Assembly: GCF_001949145.1 (NCBI RefSeq)
Contig: NW_019091368.1
Coordinates: forward strand, 372,029 to 436,028
Reading direction: 5' to 3'
Length of the DNA: 64,000 bases
Source: Acanthaster planci
Lineage: Eukaryota; Echinodermata; Asteroidea; Valvatida; Acanthasteridae
The notes below the pieces were generated by a model. It did no database searches. It had not been told where the DNA came from and worked only from the letters and a program-made list of their open reading frames with translations. The position numbers were made by a program, and so were the translations under genes. Below are positions 25,101 through 37,479 of the stretch, piece by piece. How positions within the stretch are numbered: the first letter of the stretch is position 1; the number at the start of each line of letters is the position of its first letter.

Positions 25101-27380
25101 CATAAGAATTCAGCCTTCTCTTTGCAATGAGATCAATTTATGTGGTAAAGACAAGTCAGTAACAGTACAGTCGTTACGCAAGCCGACAAGGAGAACTCAC
25201 TTTTTTAATCTACCACGACAGTCACCCCATCCCGTTCTTAATGCCATGAAAACAACACTTCGTCTTTGTTTGGGACTCAGCGTTTTCTGGTGGCATTTCT
25301 TTCAAAATGTCAAACACACAACTTGGCCAACTCAGCTTGTAAAAACGAGGTCGGGTAAAATAAAATTGAAAAAAAAAAAGGAGCGAGCGAATCTGCGAGT
25401 GCCGTGGCTACCATCTTTCAGCTGAGGCCCGTTGTCGTCATTATTCCTGAAGGTGTGAGACGCTACCTCCTGGCAGGTGGAAATGTATAAATCAGACCAA
25501 GCCGAGGGACTTCGGCACAACAGTGACTCATGCACACCGCGCCGAGTACTATTAAAAAAAAGCCCCCCCTGTCCGTCTCTCTTTTTTTGCCGAGATGATG
25601 AACTTGACCCAAGGACGAACCCCGAACAGAATTGGAAAGTAATGATAGGGAAACGATTGTACCAGCCTGTCAAGAGAAAAAAAATACTCGGTAATCGTTT
25701 GGGTATGCCTAGATTTTGATTTTCCAAACGACCGTGTTGAAAGAGAGAGTGCTGATGGTGTATGAAAATTGAAATAAGTTTCGCTTCAGCAAAAAGTAAA
25801 AATATCAAAACTATTATTTCTGTTTGAGACAACTCAAACCAACTAGAGCCTCCCGTGAATATGAATATTTCACTTTAAGAATCTCAGCTTGCGCCACATC
25901 AGTGAAGAATGCCACCGTCCCTGTGCCAGCTTCTTCACTCTACCAAACAATACGTAAACAGTCAAAGTGTCTCCTGCAAATGATTTAATAGTGCTTTGTC
26001 TGTAACACTTCGTCATAAGGCCACGGAAAGAACAATAAGGGGGGGGCAATCTGACCCAGACGGTGGAAATTCTGAGTTGAAAACCTTCTCTATATCGCAA
26101 TGTTTTGGCAAAGGAGAGTTCTCCGGTTCTGCTTGGCCATTTCTCCTCTGAATGACGCCCCCCCTTCATCCGATTTCTAACCACACAAATCACGGCGTAA
26201 GGGTTGCCTCCCAAAGGCCGACTAGGTTTCCCTCCGATCTATAATAGGCACGAAACGGGAGAGCCGACCAAATCAGTCGATGCTCCCACGAGAGAGTGCT
26301 GTCCGCTATGATTTCAATGTTCCAATTAATACAACCACTTAATCATTTGCGTGCAGGCGAAAATGTTACACTTGCAGTGGGGGTCAAAAATTCTGTCATT
26401 TTTTATTCAACTTTTAGGTTGTCCCATCTTGCCAAGCACTCGTAAACGGACAAGTAAACTCAACATTTGGCCTGTATTTCATTGCTAAAAACTGTGCTGA
26501 AATATGTCAGCATCAAAAACTTCAAGGTGAACTGGCGAGGGTAATGTAAGAAATGAGTCTAATACAGATGCCATTGATTAAGACCACCCCGCGCATCCAG
26601 TAAACGATATGTACAGTACACGTTTTTTATGAAGTGTAAGGGTTGAAATACTTCAGTTTCCAGAATTTTGTGGTATTTTGCTGTGCGAGAGACCCCGACG
26701 CATGGAATGACCCAATCGCTGGGGACAGCGGTGTAATTTTTACGGCGGTGCATTGAGCTAGCTCTGGTCGGGCTTTGGGCTTCCGTGCTGTCCCCAGGTG
26801 ACCTTAAAAACCCATATTGAAACAATCTCAGCATGACCCGAATTTGACCGCGGCTCGAATGCCTGTCAGGACCTGACCTCGCTCGAGTTACAGCTGAGCC
26901 GCCTCACCGAATCGCGCTGACCAAACGCCCGGGACAAAAAACTGGGTTATTCTGGTTGCTAACCCATATCGCAAACACTTCGTCGCAAAAATTGGTGGAA
27001 AACGTTGACGAACAACATCACCGTCTTCCAGCCTACCTCCAGAGCCACATACCGTTTTTATGAAAACGAAGATGGTATCCATGTGATACCCTCCGAATGT
27101 GTGTACACCTGAAACAGAATATCCAATATCTAGGCCAATTTCTTAACACCTCGCGGTTGTTGTGTGTAATTCGGTTATGAGGACAGATCACTCATCGAGC
27201 TGACCCGAGAAAAGCCTCAACGACAAAACCATAACTGATGTGCGGCATGCTCTGGATGGACTTGAGTAACACTAAAAGACCTGTGTCCGGCTGAGGAAAT
27301 AGCCAGTCGCATGTTAAGACCAGCCGTGAGGGAAAGAATGGAAATAAATATGATAAAGGTGAGTGCAAAGCCCGGGCGCG
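22122..27380. other. Intergenic, no gene recognised
   Basis: Frames of up to 172 codons (24612-25130 +; 25332-25832 -) have no recognisable motif and AT-driven composition. GC-richer patches lie at 23440-23960 and 26650-26950. Pyrimidine tracts at 24040-24100 and 23660-23673 are the main low-complexity features. Confidence 0.5.
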
Positions 27381-27394
27381 AGAGAGGCGTTACT

Positions 27395-27445
27395 TTGCGT
27401 TGGTTTAATTACGATTGCTAATTGACGAGCTGATTGCTCGGTGGC
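27395..27445. promoter_or_regulatory. Candidate homeodomain-site cluster
   Basis: TTTAATTA (27404-27411) and GCTAATTG (about 27417-27424) lie within 25 bp, followed by a small perfect hairpin CGAGC-TGATT-GCTCG. Such paired TAATTA/TAATTG cores are typical of enhancers bound by Antp/paired-class homeodomains, but they are also frequent by chance in AT-rich DNA. Confidence 0.25.
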
Positions 27446-28480
27446 TTGGAAATGTCACACAGTCCCGTCGGTTAGAAGAAGACTAAGGTAGGGAAAATAA
27501 AACAATGAAATTAGCACACACAACGCCTCTGTCTGGGACAGGTTAGGGTTGGAAAGGGCTGGATATTTGTCCCAAATGAGATCCCCAAAACTATTCGTAT
27601 GTTGCTGCTTAGAAGCATTTTTCTCTGCAACCCCTCCACGGCATTCCACACACACACACACACACAATCTCCGAAACGCGCCACACCAACGAGGCATAGC
27701 AAAACAACAACATGGCTGCCTAAAATGGTAGTAGACACGCACATCCACCGGTGTGTTGAAGGTGTCCCATTGGTTCCCTATTATTCGAAGCTCCGTGGGG
27801 TAGAAAATGGCGCGCATTCCCGTCATAATTCAATCTTTATAAACTAGACATGTCAAAGGTCAGCGGTTATCAACTGCGTAATGGTCCCTTCCTCTCCCCC
27901 TCGTTGTTCGTATAAGGAAGCGATCCACCACCAAAGGACCAAAGAGATCCCCGATTATTAGCTCGATTTATACAATCAAACTGTTTACTCCTAAGGAAGG
28001 ATTTTTACTGCGACAATCCATCGCGTCGGGGAGTGATTTACGCGTGTAATTGACGGCTATAGACCACACTGTTTACAATATGACTTGTGTCTCGTGCACT
28101 TCGCAGCTCCCTGCATTGTTTATTGATTCCTAATGTATCTGTTATCTTTCTCTGAGAAATGAGCAATTTTGCATCCCTTGGTGCTCCCTCGCACTTTTTA
28201 AGATGGGGAGGGGGGGTGTGGCGTGATGAGGTTGAATAGACAAGTTGAAGAAACTTCTTTGTTTTTTGTGCTAATGATTGCGGTCTGATTTTCCTGTCCT
28301 TAATTTGCTCATTGGGAAACTCCAGCCTCGTGATCCCGAGCAAGTGGAAACTACGATTGCACTTCCGTGGGTTTTGGGTTGGCGCACGACGTCTCGCTAA
28401 TGCAACGAGATAACCGTCGGTTGACTGAAGGGTCCTCGCTGTATTTACGGTTCTTTTGTTGTCCAATCAAGGGGAGTGAA
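27446..28480. other. Intergenic, no gene recognised
   Basis: Contains a CA microsatellite. At 27852-27862 it has GTCAAAGGTCA, an extended nuclear-receptor monomer-type site. 27890-28060 contains GTTTAC and ATTTATAC cores in non-repetitive DNA. No coding evidence. Confidence 0.45.
27647..27667. repeat. (CA)10 microsatellite
   Basis: Ten perfect CA units. Confidence 0.95.
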
Positions 28481-28484
28481 CACC

Positions 28485-28860
28485 GGGGCTAAGTGGCCAG
28501 GGCCCCTCCATCTTTACCTGGGCCAATAATGACAGTGTTTGCTCTCCGCCGAGGAAAAAGTAGACCGTGGACGATTGAGGGGCGAGGATGTTGTAAGCGA
28601 GATGGGGCAGCGGGGGAGTGGTTGCATACCACGGTGCAGCCCGTGAGAGATTCCGCCGGCCTCAATGAAAACAAGGGTAGGGAGAGCCGGGGAGCACCGT
28701 ACGGGTACGGTCTCCGTGGAATCCTTCCACGCTGTACCACGAGCTTGCCGCACCGGACTCCGTCGCGGCGACCGTTCATGGGTCCCTCGCAACACGGTCG
28801 ACCGACTAGTCCTGGTTGGGCGTGCGAGAAACCCCGAGGGCCAACGGCGGGCTGACAACG
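28485..28860. other. CpG-rich island
   Basis: One of the densest CpG stretches in the window. Three long frames (114-134 codons, both strands) are open simultaneously, which marks low stop density rather than coding; none has a known motif. Together with the adjacent TAAT-rich block at 28861 it makes a plausible enhancer or alternative-promoter region. Confidence 0.4.
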
Positions 28861-28975
28861 GTTAAGATTCAGCCTCACTAACCATAATATCACGCTTAAT
28901 TAATTACCATTCATCTGCAGTTTAGCTTAATCCAGCCCCGTCATGAAGGGCCACCCACAGGCTACAAACACTTTT
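28861..28975. promoter_or_regulatory. Candidate cis-regulatory element with homeodomain cores
   Basis: TTAATTAATTA (28896-28906) contains two overlapping TAATTA cores. An E-box CATCTG (28912-28917) and a K50-type site TTAATCC (28927-28933; bound by Otx/Pitx-class homeodomains) follow within 30 bp. It sits directly beside a CpG-rich island. The function is inference from motif grouping. Confidence 0.35.
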
Positions 28976-31393
28976 CACGGTTCGCCTTGCTTCTTTTGCT
29001 AGATGGTTTGCCTAACTCTATGGTTTGCTTTACTTTTGAAACAAATTCTTTTCAAAAGTCCCCTCTGAAAGCTTCATATTGTTACTTGTGCTGTAACAAA
29101 GAATGTAGTTTTGACATTTTACGGCATTTGGGGGTTGAACTCGCCGAAGAGTTACCGACCTGTACCTTCCTTCAGTATTGCCAATACCCTCACTTTAACT
29201 GGAATTCATCTTGACCTGATTTCGTTCCTCGGAAAAAAATGTGGCAAACGACAAGTGAACTGCCCATAGTTGTGTTTGCTGATCAAACATTGTTTCGTGC
29301 TCTCCACCTTGTCCCTTCACGTCAAACCACAAGCGTTCTATCGATGCGTGTCCCCAAAGACAAACATTCTCTTGGGAAGCATTCATTTTTTTTTCTGGCA
29401 AAGACATTGAGATATTGTATTCGCGCATTAAAAACAGAATGAAATCGTTCACCGTGAGCAACATAATTTTTCCCCATAAATTCCATTACCGAAAAAGTCC
29501 CACCGCGCCTGAAATAGCCTGCTCTGTCAAGCACTGAGTGTTTTATTGAAAGAAAGGGTGAACGTGTTTATTTTAGTTTCATACCGAGACGACTGTGGTG
29601 CAGAATCGGGAACGAACTCACAATTTTTAAACTGCAACAGTCGTGGTAAGGACAGACTTTTCAAAAATCCGCACTTTTTTCATAACCGAACGGAATTACC
29701 TGGAATTTCTCTGGTCGAACGCGGGAGGCACCTGCCCCGATAGGGATCATTACTGGTCATTTTCTTTCCATTTCCTTTCGTCCACGGCGCAATGGGCCCT
29801 TCCTCTCGTCGGTTGTGTGCCCCATGTATCGCCTTGTGTCTCTGCCCCCACGTCCCAAGCAGAGGGGGGAATCGAGCGGACGTGACAGCGGCGTTGCATC
29901 TCGTGTTTGAGTAACGCTGGCGAATCTAGGGCACGTATAAACATTGGCGGCCCCTCGGCCCAGTTTCGCCAAAGCCCCCGCGTTTACTTTGGCTGCCATT
30001 TGCCGAGGAGAGACTCGAACGGATGGGGCCCTACATTATATTGATATGAAAAGGTTTCGGTTGGGGGTAGATATTGCATGAAAAATATCACAATCGATAT
30101 CACAACAGCACGGACAGTGTAAATAGATGTCACCATAACCCGCTTTTGTGCGGCGGGGATGAGGCGAGGGAGAGCCGGTGGTAATTTCGGCTTAACACCC
30201 TGGCTGTTAGTGTGTTCCGCGTTGGTGGCCGCATGGAATATTCAGGGTTTGTTATAACCGCATGACACAGCTTAAACGAGAGGGAAAAATCTCGCTGAAA
30301 TTAGGTAATTTAAAACTTACCAGTGCATTCCGTTGTTTTTTTTTAAATAAAAAGATTGTGCATGTAATCTGCTTTCCAATTCCGATTTTTTTTTGCGGAA
30401 CATGTAGGTTAAGTTATACCAATGTATTGCAAGAGTGATGTTTTATCGTGAAGTGACAGTACATACATTGAATATATTTCAGCGTTCGCTATTAAGCATG
30501 CCTTATTGTCTAGCATTTAGACCTTCACAAGTGATGACCCTACAGACTTGTGAAAATAAGGATAAAAATGAACTGGTTTGTTAGAAAGAGGAAGGAGAAG
30601 GTCTTTAATTTTGTCCTGTTAATCATTCAAGATGGTTTCAAATACATGGGCTTCCACTTCGGAGTTGCCTCAAAATTGGCAGGTTGAATGAAATGCTCCT
30701 AAAAAGTGAAAAAAAAAAATTAGGGCCTACATACTTTCGCCCTTCCTGCTGTGATGAAAACACAAAGTAATAAGGACCGGACACACAAAAAAAAAAACAA
30801 GCAGAATTTACTATGCAGTTTCGTATTGAATTATAGTTACTTTAAAGAATGCAAAAAGTGATCTGTCGTTATGCACGAAAAAGACTTTTTGAGATGGGTG
30901 CACCAGTGTTTTTGCATAGCACATACACACACCCTTTTCCTACCTCCATGAACATGTATCAATGTGTGCTGCATCGACACATGCGCACTCCCCGGTGTGC
31001 AGATAAATGTGTAAAACGTATGGAGAGAGTGGCCATACTGTACTATAGCGTTTACATTTTGACCTCAGGCAATTAGAGGACATCGTAGTGTCCATTGTGA
31101 CTTCATGCTGTGATAAGACTCATGCTTCAAAGGACCGGATTGGCACTGGCAATAATGCTTGTGGAGGCGTTCCCACTGGATGTCTTATTGCATGTTTAAC
31201 GACTCATGTCCAAAAATTAACGATAGCTTGAACTCGATATTTCGATGATGATTGATTAGTGGAGATTCGTCACGTCCTTGCAATTTCAAAGGCCTGTAGA
31301 GATATTAAAAAGATAGAACGTGTCTCGAAACTCTACAAATTCAGAAATGAATGCAGTCACGATAAAAGGCACAGTCCATTTGCCAGCTTGCCA
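28976..31393. other. Intergenic, no gene recognised
   Basis: A GC-richer patch lies at 29700-30030; the rest is AT-rich with A/T homopolymers. No frame has a recognisable motif. Confidence 0.55.
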
Positions 31394-31397
31394 TTAA
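31394..31397. repeat. Left target-site duplication TTAA
   Basis: Abuts the left terminal inverted repeat of the MITE; its partner is at 31955-31958. Confidence 0.7.
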
Positions 31398-31954
31398 AGG
31401 GTAGCTGCAATCAATCTGTTTTAATACAAGCCTTCAAAATGCACCTTTTTGTCTCAAGCTTATTGTCAACTTTGTTTCAGAAAGCGTATTTTGCTGCCTC
31501 TTTGGTTTTATGCTAATGGTATTTCCATATTAATGAGTAAAACTGTGATGTCATCCCACGTAGAGAGCCTAAATGTTACATTGGTTTGTACACAAAAAAG
31601 TCATGCATTTTGTAAATTTACTCGACAAATTTTTCCTTCTTTGCTGATTTATTGCTTTTTATGTGCATAGCAATACCTCCGCACCAATGTCTTTCTCAGA
31701 AATGTTTTCTGTAAGTAAATTCTGGGTTCACACTTTGAATAGAAAAACCCATGCAATGAACTATGTCTTCCCTGGATAACATCACAGCAACAGCGCCCTC
31801 AGCTGTCAACGAAATTATAGATAATTTTAAATGTTTTAAAAAGCGCACTTTTCAGTGCATTTAACCAAATAGAAGTGCAGAGGGTCATACCCTGAAGAAA
31901 AGTATAAAGTTGCAGAAAAAATTGTGTCCAAGAAAAATTCATTGCGGCTACCCT
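31398..31954. mobile_element. 557-bp TTAA-flanked MITE with 18-bp terminal inverted repeats
   Basis: The left end AGGGTAGCTGCAATCAAT (31398-31415) and the right end (31937-31954; reverse complement AGGGTAGCCGCAATGAAT) match at 16 of 18 positions. Both ends are flanked directly by TTAA (31394-31397 and 31955-31958), the target-site duplication typical of the piggyBac superfamily. The interior has no long frame, so it is a non-autonomous element mobilised in trans. Two TIR mismatches suggest it is not brand new. Assignment to piggyBac rests on the TTAA duplication only; piggyBac ends usually begin CC(C/T), which these do not. Confidence 0.8.
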
Positions 31955-31958
31955 TTAA
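31955..31958. repeat. Right target-site duplication TTAA
   Basis: Abuts the right terminal inverted repeat of the MITE; its partner is at 31394-31397. Confidence 0.7.
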
Positions 31959-34870
31959 GTGCTGCTTTTCCATAGCACTTATTTGGGGTTTTGATGTTGA
32001 CTGTGCTTGCATTCAACTTGTTAGGTTCCTCAAGAAACTCAAGGTTGGGTTTTCCCACATGTCTGGGGGAAACGTGCAGGGTGATTCTATAGCAACTTTA
32101 TCAAACTATTGGCGAGACATTGGAGTCTGTTTGTACAGCAGAGAGCAAAAAACTGAACATTGAAAAGCCAGAATGACTCCACATTTCACAAAAATAAAAG
32201 GAGTCTATTGGCTTTTTTACGCCTTATTAGGGGAATTTTCTCTAAAAATAAATAGTTACCGCACACGATTTGAAGAAAGGAGAACATTTTACAAAGAAAG
32301 CACTTTCTTCTGAATTAGTAAACACTGTCTAAAAGATTTCTAAAGACTCCTCCTAAATTTAGGAAGATTTCGAAAACTGCTGCTCTAAATTAATTTATAC
32401 TTAAAACAGTCATAAGCCTACCCTTTTCCCGAATTGTGGAAAAACGGAACACAATATACAGTCAACGTTTCCTTTTGTGATTAGGCCGACTCTAAATGAA
32501 TAAGGCAATTTCCTTGACCTAGTTTGGGTGAAAAAAACAAACACACAAATCCATAATCTCCTCAGCAACGGGATGTAATCAAACAGTCCGTGATGCAATC
32601 CAACCTTCAACCTTCTGTTGATGTCAAAGAGAAATCGCTCATTTTTGCTCGTGTATGCGTGCTGTTATTATTTCAGGGGTATGATTTGAACCCAAAAATA
32701 ACCGAAAATAATGGCATGTTGTATCTTTTCTTTGGAAGGACCTATGATTCGAAGTTTAAAATGATTTATATAATGACAAGCGTTTATTGTTCCGGTTACG
32801 CGGTCTTGCTGCATTGCACGGCCGCTCCTGTTCTACCACACACTGAGCGCATGCTGGCACATTGCGAGTCCGCTGTCCTGGCACGGTAAACACTACACTA
32901 CACAGACGTTTGCCATCGGTCGAATTAAATGATCTGTCCGCATATGCAGAAAAAATACGAGCAAATGGTAAGTGGGCAGCAACCTGGAAAACTCACCATG
33001 CGTCGATAATACAAAAGAAATGTTCGGATTTTTATTCAAATATGGCGCCCCAAAGTCACACCGTCTCTCGTTGCTTTTAGAAATCATCACATGGTTAATA
33101 TTAGCTCAACAGTGTCCGGCTTCACTGTCAAACACTGACCCAGACCATGGCCCAGACAAAACCCTTACAAGTTGCCGAGACGCAGAGGTCACACACCATC
33201 ACATAAAATGCACAAAGGTCGTAAATGTTCCGATTGTTGAAGTCTCCGTGCACAGTACTTTGTTGAACTGCCAGTTACATTGTCCAGTTGTGCGCTCGAG
33301 TTTGTATGCTTTTTTTCGTGCAATCGTTTTGCTGGTAAGACCTCTCTGCATACCGTCTGAAGGGTCGACTTTGCATTTTCTTCCCCTCTAGGCGTTGCAA
33401 AGACACAGTGCCAGATAAAAAGAAACATGAAACACTGTGGAGATACATCAACAGCCGAGGAGAAAAATCCACTACAATAGGAATCTTCCGAAGCACACGG
33501 GTGTCAACGGTAGGTATAGTATATGACGTTTGCTGTGGTTTTCGAATTTATTTTGCTGTGTGGCAGACGGAACTCGTCAAGCCTCTTGTTAGACTTTTTA
33601 AAAACCAATTTAAGCTTTTTATTCGTGACTTGACAATGCACCATTGACCGCGCACTAGCACTCCAGTGCATGAAAGGAAAGGTCATGATATATTCTCATG
33701 ACTAGAGACCTTTTCTGGTTGTCGTTTATTCTGAGCAGTCTGGGTGCCAGATAATTTGGGCCTTTCTGGCTTCTTGTTTTATCAACGCAGCTCCCAAGTT
33801 GAAAATACCCAAAATATAACGGCCGTGTAGTTTTTGACTTGCACAACAACAACAAACCTGTCCACTTTTTCAGTGTTGGATCTGCCACTACTTTATGCAA
33901 ACTAAAGCGGATCTGTTTTGCCACTTCGTGTTTTGGTATTCTCTCTAGATGCAAAAAATGACAACCGTGTATCTCACTAGAATGGCAGAAATAAGTATCC
34001 GGTCCCAGATCTTTTTCGATAGGTCTACACGTCGCAGGTACTCTGATTTGCTCAGAGTCCGCCATGGGACTACGTGTATTGGCCGACGCTGGCTTTCGCC
34101 CGCTCGACGGCCGAGAGACAGTGTCACGCCGCCCGTACGAGTCGTGCGTGGAGCTAACTCCCGGTAGAACTCGCCTACTTCGGTGACCGTCCAGCGGTAT
34201 CCAACTCGATCTGCCAAACTTGAAATCACAACAGATAGCGTTCTACTCCATCTTGTTACCGCATATCGGTCAGAATACATCGGGTTTCCTGTCATACAAG
34301 TCAGGATGGGCGAGTTCATGGCACTAAGGGCCGACATCTAACACTAATTGATCAGAGAGGCGGAAACTCTGCCCAAGTTAAATTGAAGGGGCGAAAAAAA
34401 TCAAAAGCAAACAAGCGATTTCTTGAATTTCACCAATTACCATCATAGGCGTGTTAAAAGAGAGTTGGCGCAGAGTATGCTTACGTAAACGCACTTTGGT
34501 AATAGGAAAAATGCCACTGTTAGCTCAGAACATTCAGGACATGGTCTAATTTTGCCGGAGATAAGTATTATTGGAAAACACCGCCCGGTCGTCCTTCTGT
34601 GCTGAAAAGGCCTCTGGGCGGAAATGGACTCAAATCGCCGAGTTAATCTTGATTCGCAAACATTCCTAATAACCCCCGCAAGCAAGACAGCAAGAAATCT
34701 TCGCTTCAGACAAAAATCTCATTTTGGTCAAATTGTTGTCCTCTAGCTCTTTTTTTTTTAAAGGTATTCTACATAGCCAGCATAGTAAAAACAAGTTAAG
34801 GGAAATATTGAGGTGCATGTGGTTAGCCCGGTCTTCCTTTTTCCCCTGAAACGAAAGCTAATTGAGTGGA
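31959..34870. other. Intergenic, no gene recognised
   Basis: 32673-32889 is open for about 70 codons after an acceptor-like TTATTATTTCAG, but no conserved motif or following poly(A) signal was seen. Frames at 32972-33391 (+) and 33655-34065 (-) are likewise unrecognised. 34050-34240 is GC-richer. Confidence 0.5.
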
Positions 34871-34879
34871 TGTAATTTG

Positions 34880-35420
34880 CAAGTGTTTCTAACGCGAGTG
34901 CCTGGCCATGCGCCGTGTGGATCAAGCGGCCCGGTTTGAGCCGCGAGGGCCTTGAGCCAGATGTTTCGGGGACAGGGTCCCGTTTTGTCTCGGTCACGCA
35001 ATCACCCCCCTCGTCCAGTGTTTGGCGTGGGGCGCACGGCCCTGGTCTGTTGTCGCTGGGGCTTTGTCGCGGGGTGTTAATTAATGAGATGAAGGGAAGA
35101 GGGAAGGGTGAGGTGCGTTATTGTTCATCTCACGGCCGAGTTCAAATATTGTCGGAGTGAGAGATTCAATTTTCCGCAGGGGATAAACACCTTCCTCCAT
35201 GCTTAGAGGAGGGTGCGAGCCGAGGTGGCCGGGCGGTGCTTGGGATTTCCCAGTCGAAACTGAGTGGCCAAATCTACAGTTGTTAAACACTCGGGCTGCT
35301 TTAATACTTCAGTCCAAGTTTATTTATAAGGAGATGTCAAATAATTGTCGGACAGGGTTAATTAACATGTAATTCCACGTCAGATGTATTTAGGCGTAAT
35401 TATAATTATATGCCTTGAGT
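34880..35420. promoter_or_regulatory. Candidate cis-regulatory region: GC island plus TAATTA palindromes
   Basis: A GC-rich part (34890-35280) contains TTAATTAAT at 35077-35085 and passes into an AT-rich part with a perfect 10-bp palindrome GTTAATTAAC (35357-35366, HNF1-like half-site pair) and TAATTATAATTATA (35397-35410). The sequence is non-repetitive. The motif density suggests an enhancer; conservation is untested. Confidence 0.35.
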
Positions 35421-35429
35421 CCGAGACGG

Positions 35430-37300
35430 ACGTTCACGACATACAAACGCACGGGGAGCGATCGAGTTGACGGTGCCGAGTTGGAACCCGAATTCCTAAA
35501 TTTATCGCAATACGACGAAAAGCCGCGTGGAGGTCAGGGGACCATCCAAACCCTCACGCCGGCTTGCTGGAGCTTGTGCACCATGGGGTTTGGAATGCAA
35601 GTTACGCCTTACGTGAAACGAGTGGAGAAGGATACCGTACATGCCACAATAAAGTTGACCCAAAGTTCGATTCAAAAGGCCCGGTCTCTTCCTGTTCCTA
35701 CTGATCACGCAAATATATTGCATTGGAACTTGGACTACTTTTGCATCCAGAGGATATGTAGCTTATCGTAATCATGTACTGTTGTGTGTTCACTGAAACG
35801 AAAACTGAACACGGCTCGTTGTCCTCTCTTGGGACTAAATAATTCTTCATTAGTGGAAAGTTAACATCAAATGAAGTATTTTGGTTTTGGGTGGAATATT
35901 GAAACTCTGTTATTAAATTCTAGTGTGCAAAATCATGCAACAGAGCGGGCATCTTATGTTTCTGTTAAAAGTAATTGAATGGAGGGGCACTTCCAGTTAA
36001 ACCTCTTAAAAAACTAACATATTTGATATTCTGACAAAGGAAACTCTTTAATTGAATATTATGGACCCCAAATTAAGTCAGGGTATTTGCACGAATGCTG
36101 TAACTCATGTGAACGCGAGAAGCAACTCAAATTGGCTCCAAGTGGTGTCATCGTGAATTCGTTTAGATCGCCCTGGGAGTGTTTATTTTAACTCTCCAAG
36201 AATCTGTCTGTCGGTCTCCTGGTCTCAAACAGTACCGACAGAACGCTCAACTTAGCGGTAGAACAACTCAGGCGTCAACCTTCCCCCGAGCGGTGCAACT
36301 CGACGGAATGAGCGCCCACAGACCTTGGCTAAGCTCAACCGGGGAGACTCGCTCCCATGGCCCCACTGCATTCTCTTGCCCTCGCTACAATAGCCGCTCT
36401 GTGACCGCTCAAGTGAAGTGGCTCGCACCACTTGAACAATTATCATTCAGGCGGTCACAAACGCAGGTCAACTGGGAGAAGAAGACGTGAATTGTATTAC
36501 GAATAAACACCGTGGGGATGAAACGTTTCTCATATTCTTGTGACTAACAGTCGAGAACACTTCAAATAAATAAATAAATAAGTACTCCCACTTGTTGTAT
36601 ATATTGTGCGCAAACTTCTAATCCAATCAGGGTTGTTGACGTTCGACAACAAACCCTGGTTTTAGAACCGACGAGAACTGTAAAATTTATAAAACGTCCC
36701 GCCAAAGAACTGCTCAAGTTAACTGTACGACTCGAATGCTTTCGGCCATGTACGCATTCTGGCGCACCATTTGGGCCACCACCTTTTTTTATACCTACAA
36801 CTGGTGTTTTTTTTTTGGACAAAAAAACCCAAGCCATAATATTTTAGGTGTTTTCCCATTGCTGCGTTTTCTTTAAGTTTATTCTGCCCCTGTAGATTGC
36901 ATAAGCGCAGGTCATTTTGAAATGTGTAGTAAAATTTGAATTGTATCCAAAATAACTGTGAAAGTATTCCCATGATATGATGACTAGGTGGAACAGCATG
37001 TGGTCGAAACCCTCTTCCGTCCAAACATGGTCCAAACAAGCCAATGCTTTCATTGTCTTTTGCTGTGTCATGCATGCTGTCTCCGTATTCGCTGTTGTCT
37101 GTCCTTCCCACGCAATCCTCTCTGTTAATACCTGTGATGTTTTATGATTTGTCATACTTTTATTCAAGTGGAAGATTCAGAGTGAGAAAGAAAAAAGTCC
37201 GGGAGATATAAAGTTCATCTCCAGAGGTGTCAGTGCTGTGGTGCGGCTTCGCTCCATCCGCACGGGAAGAAGTCGTCCACTTTTTTTCCCCTTCAGAGCC
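35430..37300. other. Intergenic, no gene recognised
   Basis: Frames of up to 130 codons on both strands lack motifs. Contains an AAAT microsatellite. Confidence 0.5.
36564..36581. repeat. (AAAT)4 microsatellite
   Basis: Four perfect AAAT units plus a partial unit. Confidence 0.9.
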
Positions 37301-37319
37301 CAGAGTGTCACTCGCTTGT

Positions 37320-37475
37320 TGAATTTTTGCTAATTACTTGATCGGCACCGGTGTTTTACCTCGGCCGCAGTGATGAGCATAAAAAGGGCTAATTGGGTAC
37401 AATTCCTCTGATTTCAAGGGGCTTGATTAATTGCTGACAGGCCGGAACTGTCGCGGATGTACAGTGGACTGCAGG
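37320..37475. promoter_or_regulatory. Candidate homeodomain/Meis-site cluster
   Basis: CTAATTA (37330-37336), GGCTAATTG (37387-37395) and GATTAATTG (37425-37433) are followed at once by a Meis/TGIF core TGACAG (37435-37440), all within 110 bp. The spacing of a TAATTG and a TGACAG core recalls homeodomain-TALE sites. This is inference from motifs only. Confidence 0.3.
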
Positions 37476-37479
37476 ATGT

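Noticed and set aside
24612-25130. 172-codon + strand frame
   Set aside because: Asn/Lys/Phe-rich peptide explained by AT-rich DNA; no motif.
28489-28893. Long frames on both strands in a CpG-rich block
   Set aside because: Three simultaneous open frames reflect low stop density in GC-rich DNA; none has a known motif.
32673-32889. 70 open codons after an acceptor-like TTATTATTTCAG
   Set aside because: No conserved motif, no following poly(A) signal seen and AT-biased first half.
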